From positions 1 to 64,000 of the forward strand of contig NZ_VOXD01000005.1 of assembly GCF_008014675.1 (NCBI RefSeq): a stretch of DNA of 64,000 nucleotides. Reading direction: 5' to 3'. Under the pieces are notes generated by a model that did not search any database, was not told where the DNA came from, and worked only from the letters and a program-made list of their open reading frames with translations. The stretch comes from Neolewinella aurantiaca (GTDB lineage Bacteria; Bacteroidota; Bacteroidia; Chitinophagales; Saprospiraceae). Positions within the stretch are counted from its first letter, which is position 1; every line of letters starts with the position of its first letter. The translations under genes and the position numbers were made by a program. This document shows, in pieces, positions 1-7,191 of this stretch.

Positions 1-216
1 TTCTTTATCTTTGACATGGGCTGGCTTGCTTGTGCTTTAGTTGTGGTAAACCAAAGATATGGGCGCCAGCCCAACTTTACGAAACGAGCATTTATGCCCC
101 TAGCCGCAAATGTTCATGCAACAACGCCAATCCATTCTGCTAAATCTGTCTCCGAAGAATAATCCTGAGCAGGTACGCATCGGCGTTCTGATTTCTGCAA
201 CCTGATGTTCACCCCA
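1..216. other. Left-edge non-coding stretch
   Basis: No convincing gene is seen. An 8-bp inverted pair (GGGCTGGC near 19-26 and GCCAGCCC near 65-72) could form a weak hairpin. The minus-strand DUF547 gene ends just inside this stretch at 217. It probably holds the 3' flank of that gene and of whatever lies beyond the window edge. Confidence 0.4.
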
Positions 217-1020
217 TCAATCCTCCGCCCAGATGCCGGTCTTCAGTGTCCAATCATAGTCGGTGTATTTCCGTTTCATGTTCTTATTGTCTTCGGTGAG
301 GATACCGTACTCAACGAGGAAGTCGTCTATACCGTCGTGATCACGAAAATCACCTTTAAACCAGGAGAAGAGCGGACTGGTGTAGAGTATTTTCTTTCCA
401 CCTTCTTCTTTTATTTCACTGTGTTTGGCGAGGTATTTACGGACACGGTCATCGACCTGTTCGTTAAAGGTTTCCGGCTCATAGACTTCTACCGGCGGGC
501 AATCAGCAGCTCCGCAATTAAGTGCAAAATGAACCCGGGAGTCTCCTCCTTTAATCTTGAACGTTCGTTCAAATTTATTGGGAAAAAACTGAGGAATGAA
601 GCCCAGCCCGAACCTGTTCTCGCCACCACGGATGATCCCGTGCTCCATCTCGTTGGGGCTAAAGAGATGACCAGCGACGGTATAGCTCGGTGTGCTGAAA
701 AACGAACTTGAATCATCGAACAGTTCCGGATTACGGGTGAGCAGGTACTGTACCATTCCGTTGTACGTATTTACCCAAAAAGCCAGCTTTTTATCCCGGG
801 TATCCAGTGCAGACAGCAAGTCGGCCGGCTCTAGTGCCCCCAGTTGATCAACCAGTGCGGTGGCATCCTGCCCGGCCTTGATGGTTTCCAGTATTTCTTC
901 GCTGAGTGCGTTGGGCATCGGGCCGTTATAATCCGCCGGAGGAAAGTCATCCGCTGGTTGGTAGCGGCCGCAGGAAGTAATAGATAAAACGAAAAGCAGG
1001 AGTACTGGAAAAAAGCGCAT
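217..1020 (-). CDS. DUF547 family lipoprotein
   Basis: A 267-residue protein beginning MRFFPVLLLF with a lipobox ending SITSC near residues 13-17, so it is probably an outer-membrane or periplasmic lipoprotein. The body matches the DUF547 family. It has FWVNTYNGMVQ, the segment SPNEMEHGIIRGGE, and the hallmark RVHFALNCGAADCPP with two spaced cysteines. The reading frame stays open 44 codons further upstream to 1152, but the methionine at 1020 directly precedes the signal peptide, so I chose it. The molecular function of DUF547 is not established; no partner is evident next to it. Confidence 0.85.
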   Translation of the reverse strand: MRFFPVLLLFVLSITSCGRYQPADDFPPADYNGPMPNALSEEILETIKAGQDATALVDQLGALEPADLLSALDTRDKKLAFWVNTYNGMVQYLLTRNPELFDDSSSFFSTPSYTVAGHLFSPNEMEHGIIRGGENRFGLGFIPQFFPNKFERTFKIKGGDSRVHFALNCGAADCPPVEVYEPETFNEQVDDRVRKYLAKHSEIKEEGGKKILYTSPLFSWFKGDFRDHDGIDDFLVEYGILTEDNKNMKRKYTDYDWTLKTGIWAED

Positions 1021-1334
1021 GGATAGATATAATTTCCTCTTTAACAATTCCGGATAGTTTTTTGTGCTATCGTATGGAGACAAACCGAAGTAAACAGTAG
1101 GCATCAAACGGCCAATCGTAGCCTGCCGACAACTCACTTCATGCGAATTCACCGGAACACCACTACAACAAAACTACCTGTTCAGACACTCAACCAGATT
1201 TTCAAATCAATGTTTCAGAGCGGTTAAGATTAAACGGGTGCAAACCAGATTGTCGCGATTGCTCCTCCCCTACGTAGCGATGTGGGGTGGCTGGGAGGGG
1301 GTTGAGCGACAATCTACATTGCGCCCGATTAAAC
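1021..1334. other. Intergenic region with nested inverted repeat
   Basis: The 314-bp gap between two minus-strand lipoprotein genes holds the hairpin element at 1228-1334 described separately. The rest (1021-1227) shows no recognisable gene. Confidence 0.6.
1228..1334. repeat. Nested inverted-repeat (REP/MITE-like) element
   Basis: Outer arms 1228-1243 and 1319-1334 are inverted repeats matching at 13 of 16 positions. Inner arms AGATTGTCGC (1247-1256) and GCGACAATCT (1306-1315) are a perfect 10-bp pair. Further in, CTCCTCCCC (1262-1270) faces GGGAGGGGG (1293-1301). The whole folds into one long hairpin ending exactly at the stop codon of the 1335-1859 gene, so it may also terminate that transcript. 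No coding content; only one copy is in this window. Confidence 0.65.
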
Positions 1335-1859
1335 CTACCACTCTTGTATTTGGGCGGTAACGGCTCTGAGGTCGATATAGGTAATCGCTTCAACTTCGTG
1401 CAAAGCCTCCAGGTCAACCGGAAGAACGATTCGAAACCGGGAACCGGGAACAATCTCTGCAGCTGCCTCAAGAGGAATCATTGGTGGCGCACAAACCGGC
1501 AGCTCAATCTCTTCTCCGGTTCGTATATCCCGTACAAGTGCGGATCCGAATGATGGGTCAATCCCCTCGAGTGTACGCGGGAAAACCGGGCCTTCGAATA
1601 TCGTCAGGTCACCATCTATGTTTCCCGGCAGCGAGAGCGATTTGGTTTGACTTACTTCCAACGAACCGATGGAACCGTTGCTTCCTCCTGCATCAAACGT
1701 ACGGATGTAATTGACGGGAAGAGAGAGCAGCTCAAAACGGTCACTCTCTGCGATGTCCACTTCAATTGAGATACTCGCCATAGATTCCTGCTTCGTACAT
1801 GAAGCGAGCGCAATGGTACAAAGCAGCAGGAAAGAAAGGAGCAATCTGCAAGACATCAT
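1335..1859 (-). CDS. Hypothetical lipoprotein
   Basis: A 174-residue protein with a hydrophobic N-terminus and a lipobox ending IALASC near residues 15-20, predicting a lipid-anchored secreted protein. The mature part is rich in acidic and small residues with no motif I recognise. Start could be either of two adjacent methionines. It lies between hemD and the DUF547 lipoprotein on the same strand, with a 100-bp hairpin element directly after its stop. Function unknown. Confidence 0.7.
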   Translation of the reverse strand: MMSCRLLLSFLLLCTIALASCTKQESMASISIEVDIAESDRFELLSLPVNYIRTFDAGGSNGSIGSLEVSQTKSLSLPGNIDGDLTIFEGPVFPRTLEGIDPSFGSALVRDIRTGEEIELPVCAPPMIPLEAAAEIVPGSRFRIVLPVDLEALHEVEAITYIDLRAVTAQIQEW

Positions 1860-1920
1860 AATAGAGATTCTTTAATCGTAAAGTTATCTATTCCTGCTGC
1901 CGAATGGGACCCGAATCGGG

Positions 1921-2565
1921 TTAAAGTAAGCTTAAAAGCTTCTCTTCGGATGCTTCCCGGGGCCACACACAGGCTATACCTCGTGCTTCAAGGGCTGCTC
2001 CGGTACTGGGGCCGATGGCAATCACTCTGGCTCCGGGTGCAAGAGGTTGATGATCCACGTAAGCAGCCACATTCAACGGACTGGTGAAGATGTACACGTC
2101 GGCGTTTACGGGCGCGGCCGCAGGTGCAGGCATGTTGTTGTAACAGACCGCGTCGAGCACCGTGATCTCGTCCGCAATAGCTTTCTGAACGCTCAGGCGG
2201 GATTGCCTGGCGCGGGGAAAGAAAACGCGCTGCCCTGCAGCGACCTCAAGAAAGGCCTCGGCAGTGCGGGCGGGGTTTCCGTCGCCGGAAAAATCAACAC
2301 GACCTGCCGCTTTTCCCAGGTAGAGTGCCGTACCGCCGCCAATGGCGGCGAGCTTTGTTTCCGACGGAGGCACAATACCATCGCGCAGGGCAAATTCTAC
2401 CGCACGAGGACTGTAGAAAAACCACCAGTCAGCATCCGTGGGCGGAGTGTAGGCGACAGGGGCGAAAGTCAGAAATGACCGGCTGATGATGGCATTACCT
2501 GTTTCTTCCGCCCAGCGGAGGAGCGGACTGTCTGGCTTTAACTTACGGGAGATGAATACGGTCAT
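1921..2565 (-). CDS. hemD: Uroporphyrinogen-III synthase
   Basis: A 214-residue protein that would cyclise hydroxymethylbilane to uroporphyrinogen III in haem biosynthesis. Family features are weak but present: FYSPRAVEFAL in the N-terminal half, IFTSPLNVAAYVD and IGPSTGAALEARGI in the C-terminal half. Start taken at the methionine of MTVFISRKL (2565) rather than the in-frame one at 2601, because MTVFISR is the usual first beta strand. Residues about 146-151 read APAAAP and are encoded by a copy of the dispersed 18-bp word; they fall in a low-conservation stretch just before the FTSPLN segment. Other haem genes are not adjacent. Confidence 0.82.
   Translation of the reverse strand: MTVFISRKLKPDSPLLRWAEETGNAIISRSFLTFAPVAYTPPTDADWWFFYSPRAVEFALRDGIVPPSETKLAAIGGGTALYLGKAAGRVDFSGDGNPARTAEAFLEVAAGQRVFFPRARQSRLSVQKAIADEITVLDAVCYNNMPAPAAAPVNADVYIFTSPLNVAAYVDHQPLAPGARVIAIGPSTGAALEARGIACVWPREASEEKLLSLL
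2111..2128 (+). repeat. Dispersed 18-bp word, copy 1 (perfect)
   Basis: GGCGCGGCCGCAGGTGCA inside hemD, read on the gene strand as APAAAP. Confidence 0.9.
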
Positions 2566-2643
2566 TGATGTTGTAAACGATGGACAGAAGTATCCGGTCA
2601 AAGGTAAGTCTTTCCGGTACGAACGTGCTGCTCAGCCACACTA

Positions 2644-2661
2644 TGCACCTGCGACCGCGCC
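2644..2661 (-). repeat. Dispersed 18-bp word, copy 2 (perfect)
   Basis: Reads GGCGCGGTCGCAGGTGCA on the minus strand; intergenic between hemD and valS. Confidence 0.9.
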
Positions 2662-2769
2662 GCCAATACTGAAGACATAGTTTTGTGATCTCCCACCCGA
2701 TTCAGCGCTCACAACCACCTGCAACTCATGCTGGTACAAAAAGCGTTACCATACCACTAAAGCAAGTCC

Positions 2770-2777
2770 TATCTTCG
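2770..2777 (+). promoter_or_regulatory. Possible -7 element for valS
   Basis: TATCTTCG resembles the Bacteroidota -7 consensus TAnnTTTG, about 100 bp before valS. No clear TTG -33 partner at the expected distance. Confidence 0.3.
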
Positions 2778-2878
2778 CAGCCGAATTGGTTCGATAGTTA
2801 AGATGGTTTTCTGCCCCCTAAGGGTCAATCTGCCACTACACTACCGGACCAAATTACCAACGAACCAACGAACGAAGC

Positions 2879-5584
2879 ATGTCCGCCCCGAAGACCTACA
2901 CCGCCAAAGACGTCGAAGCCAAATGGTACGCCCACTGGATAGAGAAAAACTATTTCCACAGTGAGCCCGATGAGCGTGAGCCTTTCACCATCGTCATCCC
3001 GCCGCCCAACGTAACCGGCGTGCTGCACATGGGCCACATGCTGAACAACACCATTCAGGACATCCTGATTCGTAAGGCCCGCCTCGACGGGAAAAACGCC
3101 TGCTGGGTACCCGGAACTGACCACGCAAGTATCGCCACCGAAGCCAAAGTTGTGCGTAAGCTGCGCGAGCAGGGCATCAAAAAGTCTGATCTGACGCGTG
3201 ATGAATTCATGAAACACGCCTTCGCCTGGAAAGAGGAATACGGCGGTATCATCCTGAAGCAATTGCAGGAGCTTGGCGCGAGCTGCGACTGGGAGCGCAC
3301 CCGCTTCACGATGGAGCCGGAGCTCTACAAGGCCGTCATCAAGGTGTTCGTCAACCTGTATAAAAAGGGCAAACTGTACCGCGGCCTGCGCATGACCAAC
3401 TGGGATCCTGCCGCTCAAACAGTACTCTCTAACGAGGAAGTGATCCATACCGAGGAGAACAAAAACCTCTACCACGTCCGCTACAAAGTAGCGGGTACCG
3501 ACGACGAGTACATCGTTGTTGCCACCAGCCGCCCGGAAACCATCCCGGCCGATACCGCACTCGCTGTTCACCCCGACGATCCGCGTTACACTAAGTACCA
3601 CGGCCGTAAAGTGATCGTTCCGATTGCCAACCGTGAAATCCCCGTCATTGCCGACGACTACGTTGCGCTGGACTTCGGAACGGGCGCCCTTAAGGTTACC
3701 CCGGCCCACGACATGAACGATAACGCTTTGGGCGAGAAATACGGCCTCGAAGTTATCGACCTGCTCAACGCCGACGGAACCATGAACGAGAACGCCATCG
3801 AGTTTGTCGGCATGGACCGCGACGATGCCCGTGTTGAGTTCGTAAAACTGCTCAAGAAAACCGGCGATCTGCTGGAAACCAAGCAGTACCGCACCAGCGT
3901 TGGCCGCTCCGAACGGACCAACGCCGTGGTAGAGCCGCGCCTCACCCTGCAGTGGTTCCTCAAAATGGACGACATGGCCGCTACGGCCCTCGGTGCCGTG
4001 GAGTCCGGCGAGGTAAAGTTCCACCCCGAGAATATGGTCAACATGTACCGCTCGTGGCTGAAGGAAGAAAACGTCCGCGACTGGTGCATCAGCCGCCAAC
4101 TGTGGTGGGGCCAGCGCATCCCGGCCTGGTACTACAACGAAGAAATTTTCGTCGCCGAAACGGCCGAAGAAGCCCTGCTGGAAGCCCAGCACAAGTTCCC
4201 GCTCGAAAACCTGACGATGGATGACCTGACGCAGGACGGTGACGTACTCGACACCTGGTTCTCCAGCTGGCTCTGGCCAATGTCCGTTTTCGACGGCTTC
4301 AAAGACACTAAAGAACTGGAGTACTACTACCCCACCAACGACCTCGTTACGGGCTGGGACATCATGTTCTTCTGGGTGGCTCGTATGGTGATGGCCGGCT
4401 ACGAATTCAGCGAAGAATTACTCGGCGAAGAGTTTGTGAAGAAGAACGGAAAGATGCCGTTCAGGAACGTCTACTTCACGGGTATGGTCCGCGACGAGAA
4501 GCGCCGCAAAATGTCTAAGTCGCTGGGCAACAGCCCCGATGCACTCGAGTTGTTGAAAAACTACGGTGCCGACGGTGTTCGCTTCGGGATGCTTTCCAGC
4601 GCCGCAGCCGGCAACGATATCGTCTTCGATGCGCCCATCGATCCCAAGACCAAGGTCGCCCTCAACGAATCGGAGCTATGTAATCAGGGTAAGAAATTCT
4701 GTAACAAGATCTTCAACGCCAACCGCCTCATCCAGAGTTTCGAGGTGGCCGACGTTGTGCCCAACCCGACCGCAACCCTCGCGGCGAAGTGGCTCGAGGC
4801 AAAATTGAACCATACCATCGTTGAAGTGGACCGTATGATTGCGGAGTACCGCGTCAGCGAAGCGATGATGACGCTCTACAAATTTATCTGGGGTGATTTC
4901 TGCTCCTGGTACCTCGAGGCCATCAAGCCCGGTGAAGGCGAGGCCATCAGCCAGCAAACCTACGAAGCAACCATCTCCGCTTTTGAGCGCATGATGACGC
5001 TCCTGCACCCCTTCATGCCCTTCATTACCGAAGAGGTTTGGCACGACCTGCGCGACCGCGCCGAGGGCGATGATTGTGTTGTTTCCAGCTGGCCTAAAGC
5101 CGCTGAATACGACGCCGACATCGTTAAATCCTTCACTCTGCTGCAGGACACTGTTTCGAGCATCCGCGACATTCGCAACCAGCGCAAGGTGGGCAAGCGT
5201 GAACCACTCGCCTTTTTTGTTAGCCAGAGTGCCGACAGCGAGAAGCTTCTGGGCGCGACCGCAGGTGCAGTGGAGTTCCTCAAAAAGGCCGGCGCACTGA
5301 GTTCGGTCGAACTGACGACCGAGGCTCCGGCCAACGCCCTGCCCTTCCTTATCGGCAACGACAAAGCCTACGTTGTCCTCAACGAAGCCATTGACTTCGA
5401 AGCCGAGAACGCCAAGATCAACGAAGAGATCAAGCGCCTCGAAGGCCAGCTGAAAGGCGTGACCAAGAAGCTCGCCAATGAGCGGTTTGTTGCCAACGCT
5501 CCCGAAGCCGTTGTAACCCTGGAAAAGAAAAAACAGGCAGACTGGACCGCTAAAATCGAAAGTCTTAAAGCAATGTTGGTATAA
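2879..5584 (+). CDS. valS: Valyl-tRNA synthetase
   Basis: A 901-residue class I aminoacyl-tRNA synthetase that charges tRNA-Val in the cytosol. The HIGH signature is HMGH (residues 50-53) after PPPNVTG, and the KMSKS loop is at 544-548. The editing domain lies between them, then the anticodon-binding domain, and a C-terminal lysine/glutamate-rich coiled-coil arm (about 830-901) typical of ValRS. Full length. Residues 792-797 (GATAGA) are encoded by a dispersed-word copy located in the linker before the coiled coil. A perfect 13-bp hairpin follows the stop. Long antisense frames opposite this gene are shadows. Confidence 0.98.
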   Translation: MSAPKTYTAKDVEAKWYAHWIEKNYFHSEPDEREPFTIVIPPPNVTGVLHMGHMLNNTIQDILIRKARLDGKNACWVPGTDHASIATEAKVVRKLREQGIKKSDLTRDEFMKHAFAWKEEYGGIILKQLQELGASCDWERTRFTMEPELYKAVIKVFVNLYKKGKLYRGLRMTNWDPAAQTVLSNEEVIHTEENKNLYHVRYKVAGTDDEYIVVATSRPETIPADTALAVHPDDPRYTKYHGRKVIVPIANREIPVIADDYVALDFGTGALKVTPAHDMNDNALGEKYGLEVIDLLNADGTMNENAIEFVGMDRDDARVEFVKLLKKTGDLLETKQYRTSVGRSERTNAVVEPRLTLQWFLKMDDMAATALGAVESGEVKFHPENMVNMYRSWLKEENVRDWCISRQLWWGQRIPAWYYNEEIFVAETAEEALLEAQHKFPLENLTMDDLTQDGDVLDTWFSSWLWPMSVFDGFKDTKELEYYYPTNDLVTGWDIMFFWVARMVMAGYEFSEELLGEEFVKKNGKMPFRNVYFTGMVRDEKRRKMSKSLGNSPDALELLKNYGADGVRFGMLSSAAAGNDIVFDAPIDPKTKVALNESELCNQGKKFCNKIFNANRLIQSFEVADVVPNPTATLAAKWLEAKLNHTIVEVDRMIAEYRVSEAMMTLYKFIWGDFCSWYLEAIKPGEGEAISQQTYEATISAFERMMTLLHPFMPFITEEVWHDLRDRAEGDDCVVSSWPKAAEYDADIVKSFTLLQDTVSSIRDIRNQRKVGKREPLAFFVSQSADSEKLLGATAGAVEFLKKAGALSSVELTTEAPANALPFLIGNDKAYVVLNEAIDFEAENAKINEEIKRLEGQLKGVTKKLANERFVANAPEAVVTLEKKKQADWTAKIESLKAMLV
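5252..5269 (+). repeat. Dispersed 18-bp word, copy 3 (1 change)
   Basis: GGCGCGACCGCAGGTGCA inside valS, read as GATAGA. Confidence 0.85.
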
Positions 5585-5592
5585 ACCCAACC

Positions 5593-5629
5593 GGTGCCAA
5601 AGCCGCTTGCGCGCAACGGCTTTGGCACC
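5593..5629. terminator. Bidirectional hairpin between valS and hydrolase
   Basis: GGTGCCAAAGCCG (5593-5605) and CGGCTTTGGCACC (5617-5629) form a perfect 13-bp stem with an 11-nt loop between two convergent genes. No strong T-run follows on either side, so termination may be partial. Confidence 0.7.
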
Positions 5630-5679
5630 ACTACCCGAACGGGGGCAGTTGCTGCCCCTATGCCGTTCGGACCGCCGGT

Positions 5680-6573
5680 TTACTCTGAGGGCATCTCGCG
5701 CTGGCGCAGGTGCTCGTCAAAAAACGTAATAGTTCGTTCCCACGCCAGTTTAGCTGCGGCTTCATCGTAACGCGGCGTGGTATCGTTGTGAAAGCCGTGA
5801 TTGGCACCGGGGTAAACGTGTGCCGTGTAATTCTTATCGTTGGCCTTTAACGCGGCCTCGTAATCCGGCCAACCCTTATTGACCCGCTCATCCAATTCAC
5901 CGTATTGAATCAGTAACGGGGCCTGGATAGCCGGTACATCTTCGGCTGGGGGCTGGCTGCCGTAAAAGGGAACGGCTGCGCCCAGCTCCGGTAACCGGAC
6001 TGCCATCTGGTTAGAGATGGCTCCGCCGAAGCAAAAGCCGACAACGCCAACCTGGCCGGTACACTCCGGGTGATGGCGCAGGAACTCGTAGGCAGCAATG
6101 AAGTCTTCCAGCATTTCAGCCCGGTCACGCTTGCGTTGCATGGCCCGCCCCTCGTCATCGTTGCCGGGGTAACCGCCCAGAGGCGTAAGGGCATCGGGAC
6201 CAAACGAGATGAAGTTGGCGACCGCTGCGCGTCGCACCACATCTTCGATGTAAGGGTTCAGCCCTCTGTTCTCGTGGACAACGATGATGCCAGGTAATTT
6301 GTTGGTGGCGTTCACCGGGCGGGCCAGAAGGCCCCGCATGGTGATTCCCGTCGCCGGGGTTGTGTATTCAACCGTATCCGCATCCAAGCGGGGATCATCG
6401 GCCCGCACCTGAATCTTGTTTTCGTAATCGGGTAAAAGGTGGTTGAGCAACCCAGACACCGTCAGCCCGCCAACCGCATAAACGGAAAGCTGTTTAACGA
6501 AGCCGCGCCGGTCCAGTTGGTTGTGGGCGTATTTGTCGTAAAGGTCGAAGACTTCCTGCGGAATTGGAGGCAT
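5680..6573 (-). CDS. Dienelactone hydrolase family protein, Tat-type N-terminus
   Basis: A 297-residue alpha/beta hydrolase of the dienelactone hydrolase family. The N-terminus carries RRGFVKQLSVYAVGG (arginines at 22-23) followed by a hydrophobic stretch, as in twin-arginine-exported members of this family. The nucleophile cysteine is in GFCFGG, and the catalytic histidine in GANHGFHND. Start set at 6573 (MPPIPQEVF); the frame extends to 6717, but that extension would read through a dispersed-word copy and a terminator hairpin. Substrate is not predictable. It converges on valS. Confidence 0.88.
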   Translation of the reverse strand: MPPIPQEVFDLYDKYAHNQLDRRGFVKQLSVYAVGGLTVSGLLNHLLPDYENKIQVRADDPRLDADTVEYTTPATGITMRGLLARPVNATNKLPGIIVVHENRGLNPYIEDVVRRAAVANFISFGPDALTPLGGYPGNDDEGRAMQRKRDRAEMLEDFIAAYEFLRHHPECTGQVGVVGFCFGGAISNQMAVRLPELGAAVPFYGSQPPAEDVPAIQAPLLIQYGELDERVNKGWPDYEAALKANDKNYTAHVYPGANHGFHNDTTPRYDEAAAKLAWERTITFFDEHLRQREMPSE

Positions 6574-6642
6574 GGTAGGATGGTTTGCAATTAGTTGAGG
6601 ACCGTAAGTTAAGGCGTATCGGGCAGCCTTTTCAACTCTCCC

Positions 6643-6660
6643 GGCACCTGCGGCCGCGCC
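6643..6660 (-). repeat. Dispersed 18-bp word, copy 4 (1 change)
   Basis: Reads GGCGCGGCCGCAGGTGCC on the minus strand; intergenic, directly abutting the terminator of the HMA gene. Confidence 0.85.
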
Positions 6661-6666
6661 AAATAG

Positions 6667-6703
6667 AAAAGCCGCCACCAGACATTGTCCGGTAGCGGCT
6701 TTT
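6667..6703 (-). terminator. Terminator of HMA gene
   Basis: Inverted arms 6667-6679 and 6691-6703 (12 of 13 paired), followed on the minus strand by TTTTCTATTT. Lies 20 bp beyond the stop of the HMA gene. Confidence 0.75.
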
Positions 6704-6722
6704 CGTTGCTGAAGCAAAATGC

Positions 6723-7088
6723 TTATTCGGGCTTAGCACAAGACTTCGTCTTGTCTGCGCAGCAGGCGTCCGGCTTGGGCTTGCAGCATGCGGCAAGTGC
6801 TTCCTGCGCTTTGGGGCGGGCGGGCACGTCGTCGGCGTTGTAGCCAGTATTGGCGATCGCCTGACGCAGGGTGGCTGCATCGAGGACATCGTCGTCGTAC
6901 TTGATTTTGACCTTCTTGGTTACCAGGTCGAGTTCAACCTTCTTTACGCCTTCAAGCGCGCCGAGGCTCTCTTCGATGTTGGTTTTGCACATCCCGCAGA
7001 TGGCATTGGTCTGGATTACGATTTTCTTGGGGGGAGCCGCCATGGCGATGAAGCCGAAAAGAGCGACGAAAAGAAAAAGATTACGCAT
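6723..7088 (-). CDS. Secreted heavy-metal-associated (HMA) domain protein
   Basis: A 121-residue protein with a signal peptide (residues 1-17) and one HMA fold. The metal-binding loop is CGMC (31-34) followed by KTNIEESLGALEGVKKVELDL, the usual HMA helix and strand. The C-terminal tail adds cysteines (AACCKPKPDACCADK...CAKPE), giving further thiol ligands. It would bind Cu(I) or a similar soft metal in the periplasm. It is last in a minus-strand set after the TonB receptor (103-bp gap) and the HYC-type protein, an arrangement often seen in Bacteroidota metal loci. Confidence 0.85.
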   Translation of the reverse strand: MRNLFLFVALFGFIAMAAPPKKIVIQTNAICGMCKTNIEESLGALEGVKKVELDLVTKKVKIKYDDDVLDAATLRQAIANTGYNADDVPARPKAQEALAACCKPKPDACCADKTKSCAKPE

Positions 7089-7191
7089 TAGTTAAGATTT
7101 ATAATGTGAAGATAATAAAATGAAACATGTCAGAGAAGACTCCGGCGTGGTTTAAGTTTCTCTTAACCCACACGTTCTCAGAGACATGGAA

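Larger units (their letters stand above)
2566..2878. other. Divergent hemD/valS intergenic region
   Basis: A 313-bp divergent promoter region. It contains a dispersed-word copy at 2644-2661, a -7-like box at 2770-2777 facing valS, and an A/C-rich leader with repeated GAACCAACGAAC-type words immediately before the valS start. No additional gene seen. Confidence 0.6.

Noticed and set aside
2825-4192. 455-codon open frame antisense to valS
   Set aside because: Lies wholly opposite a clear valyl-tRNA synthetase. Composition (V/G/H-rich) is that of a GC-driven shadow frame, with no protein motif.
6574-6717. N-terminal extension of the dienelactone hydrolase
   Set aside because: Would translate through the HMA terminator and a word copy; the internal methionine fits the Tat-type start better.
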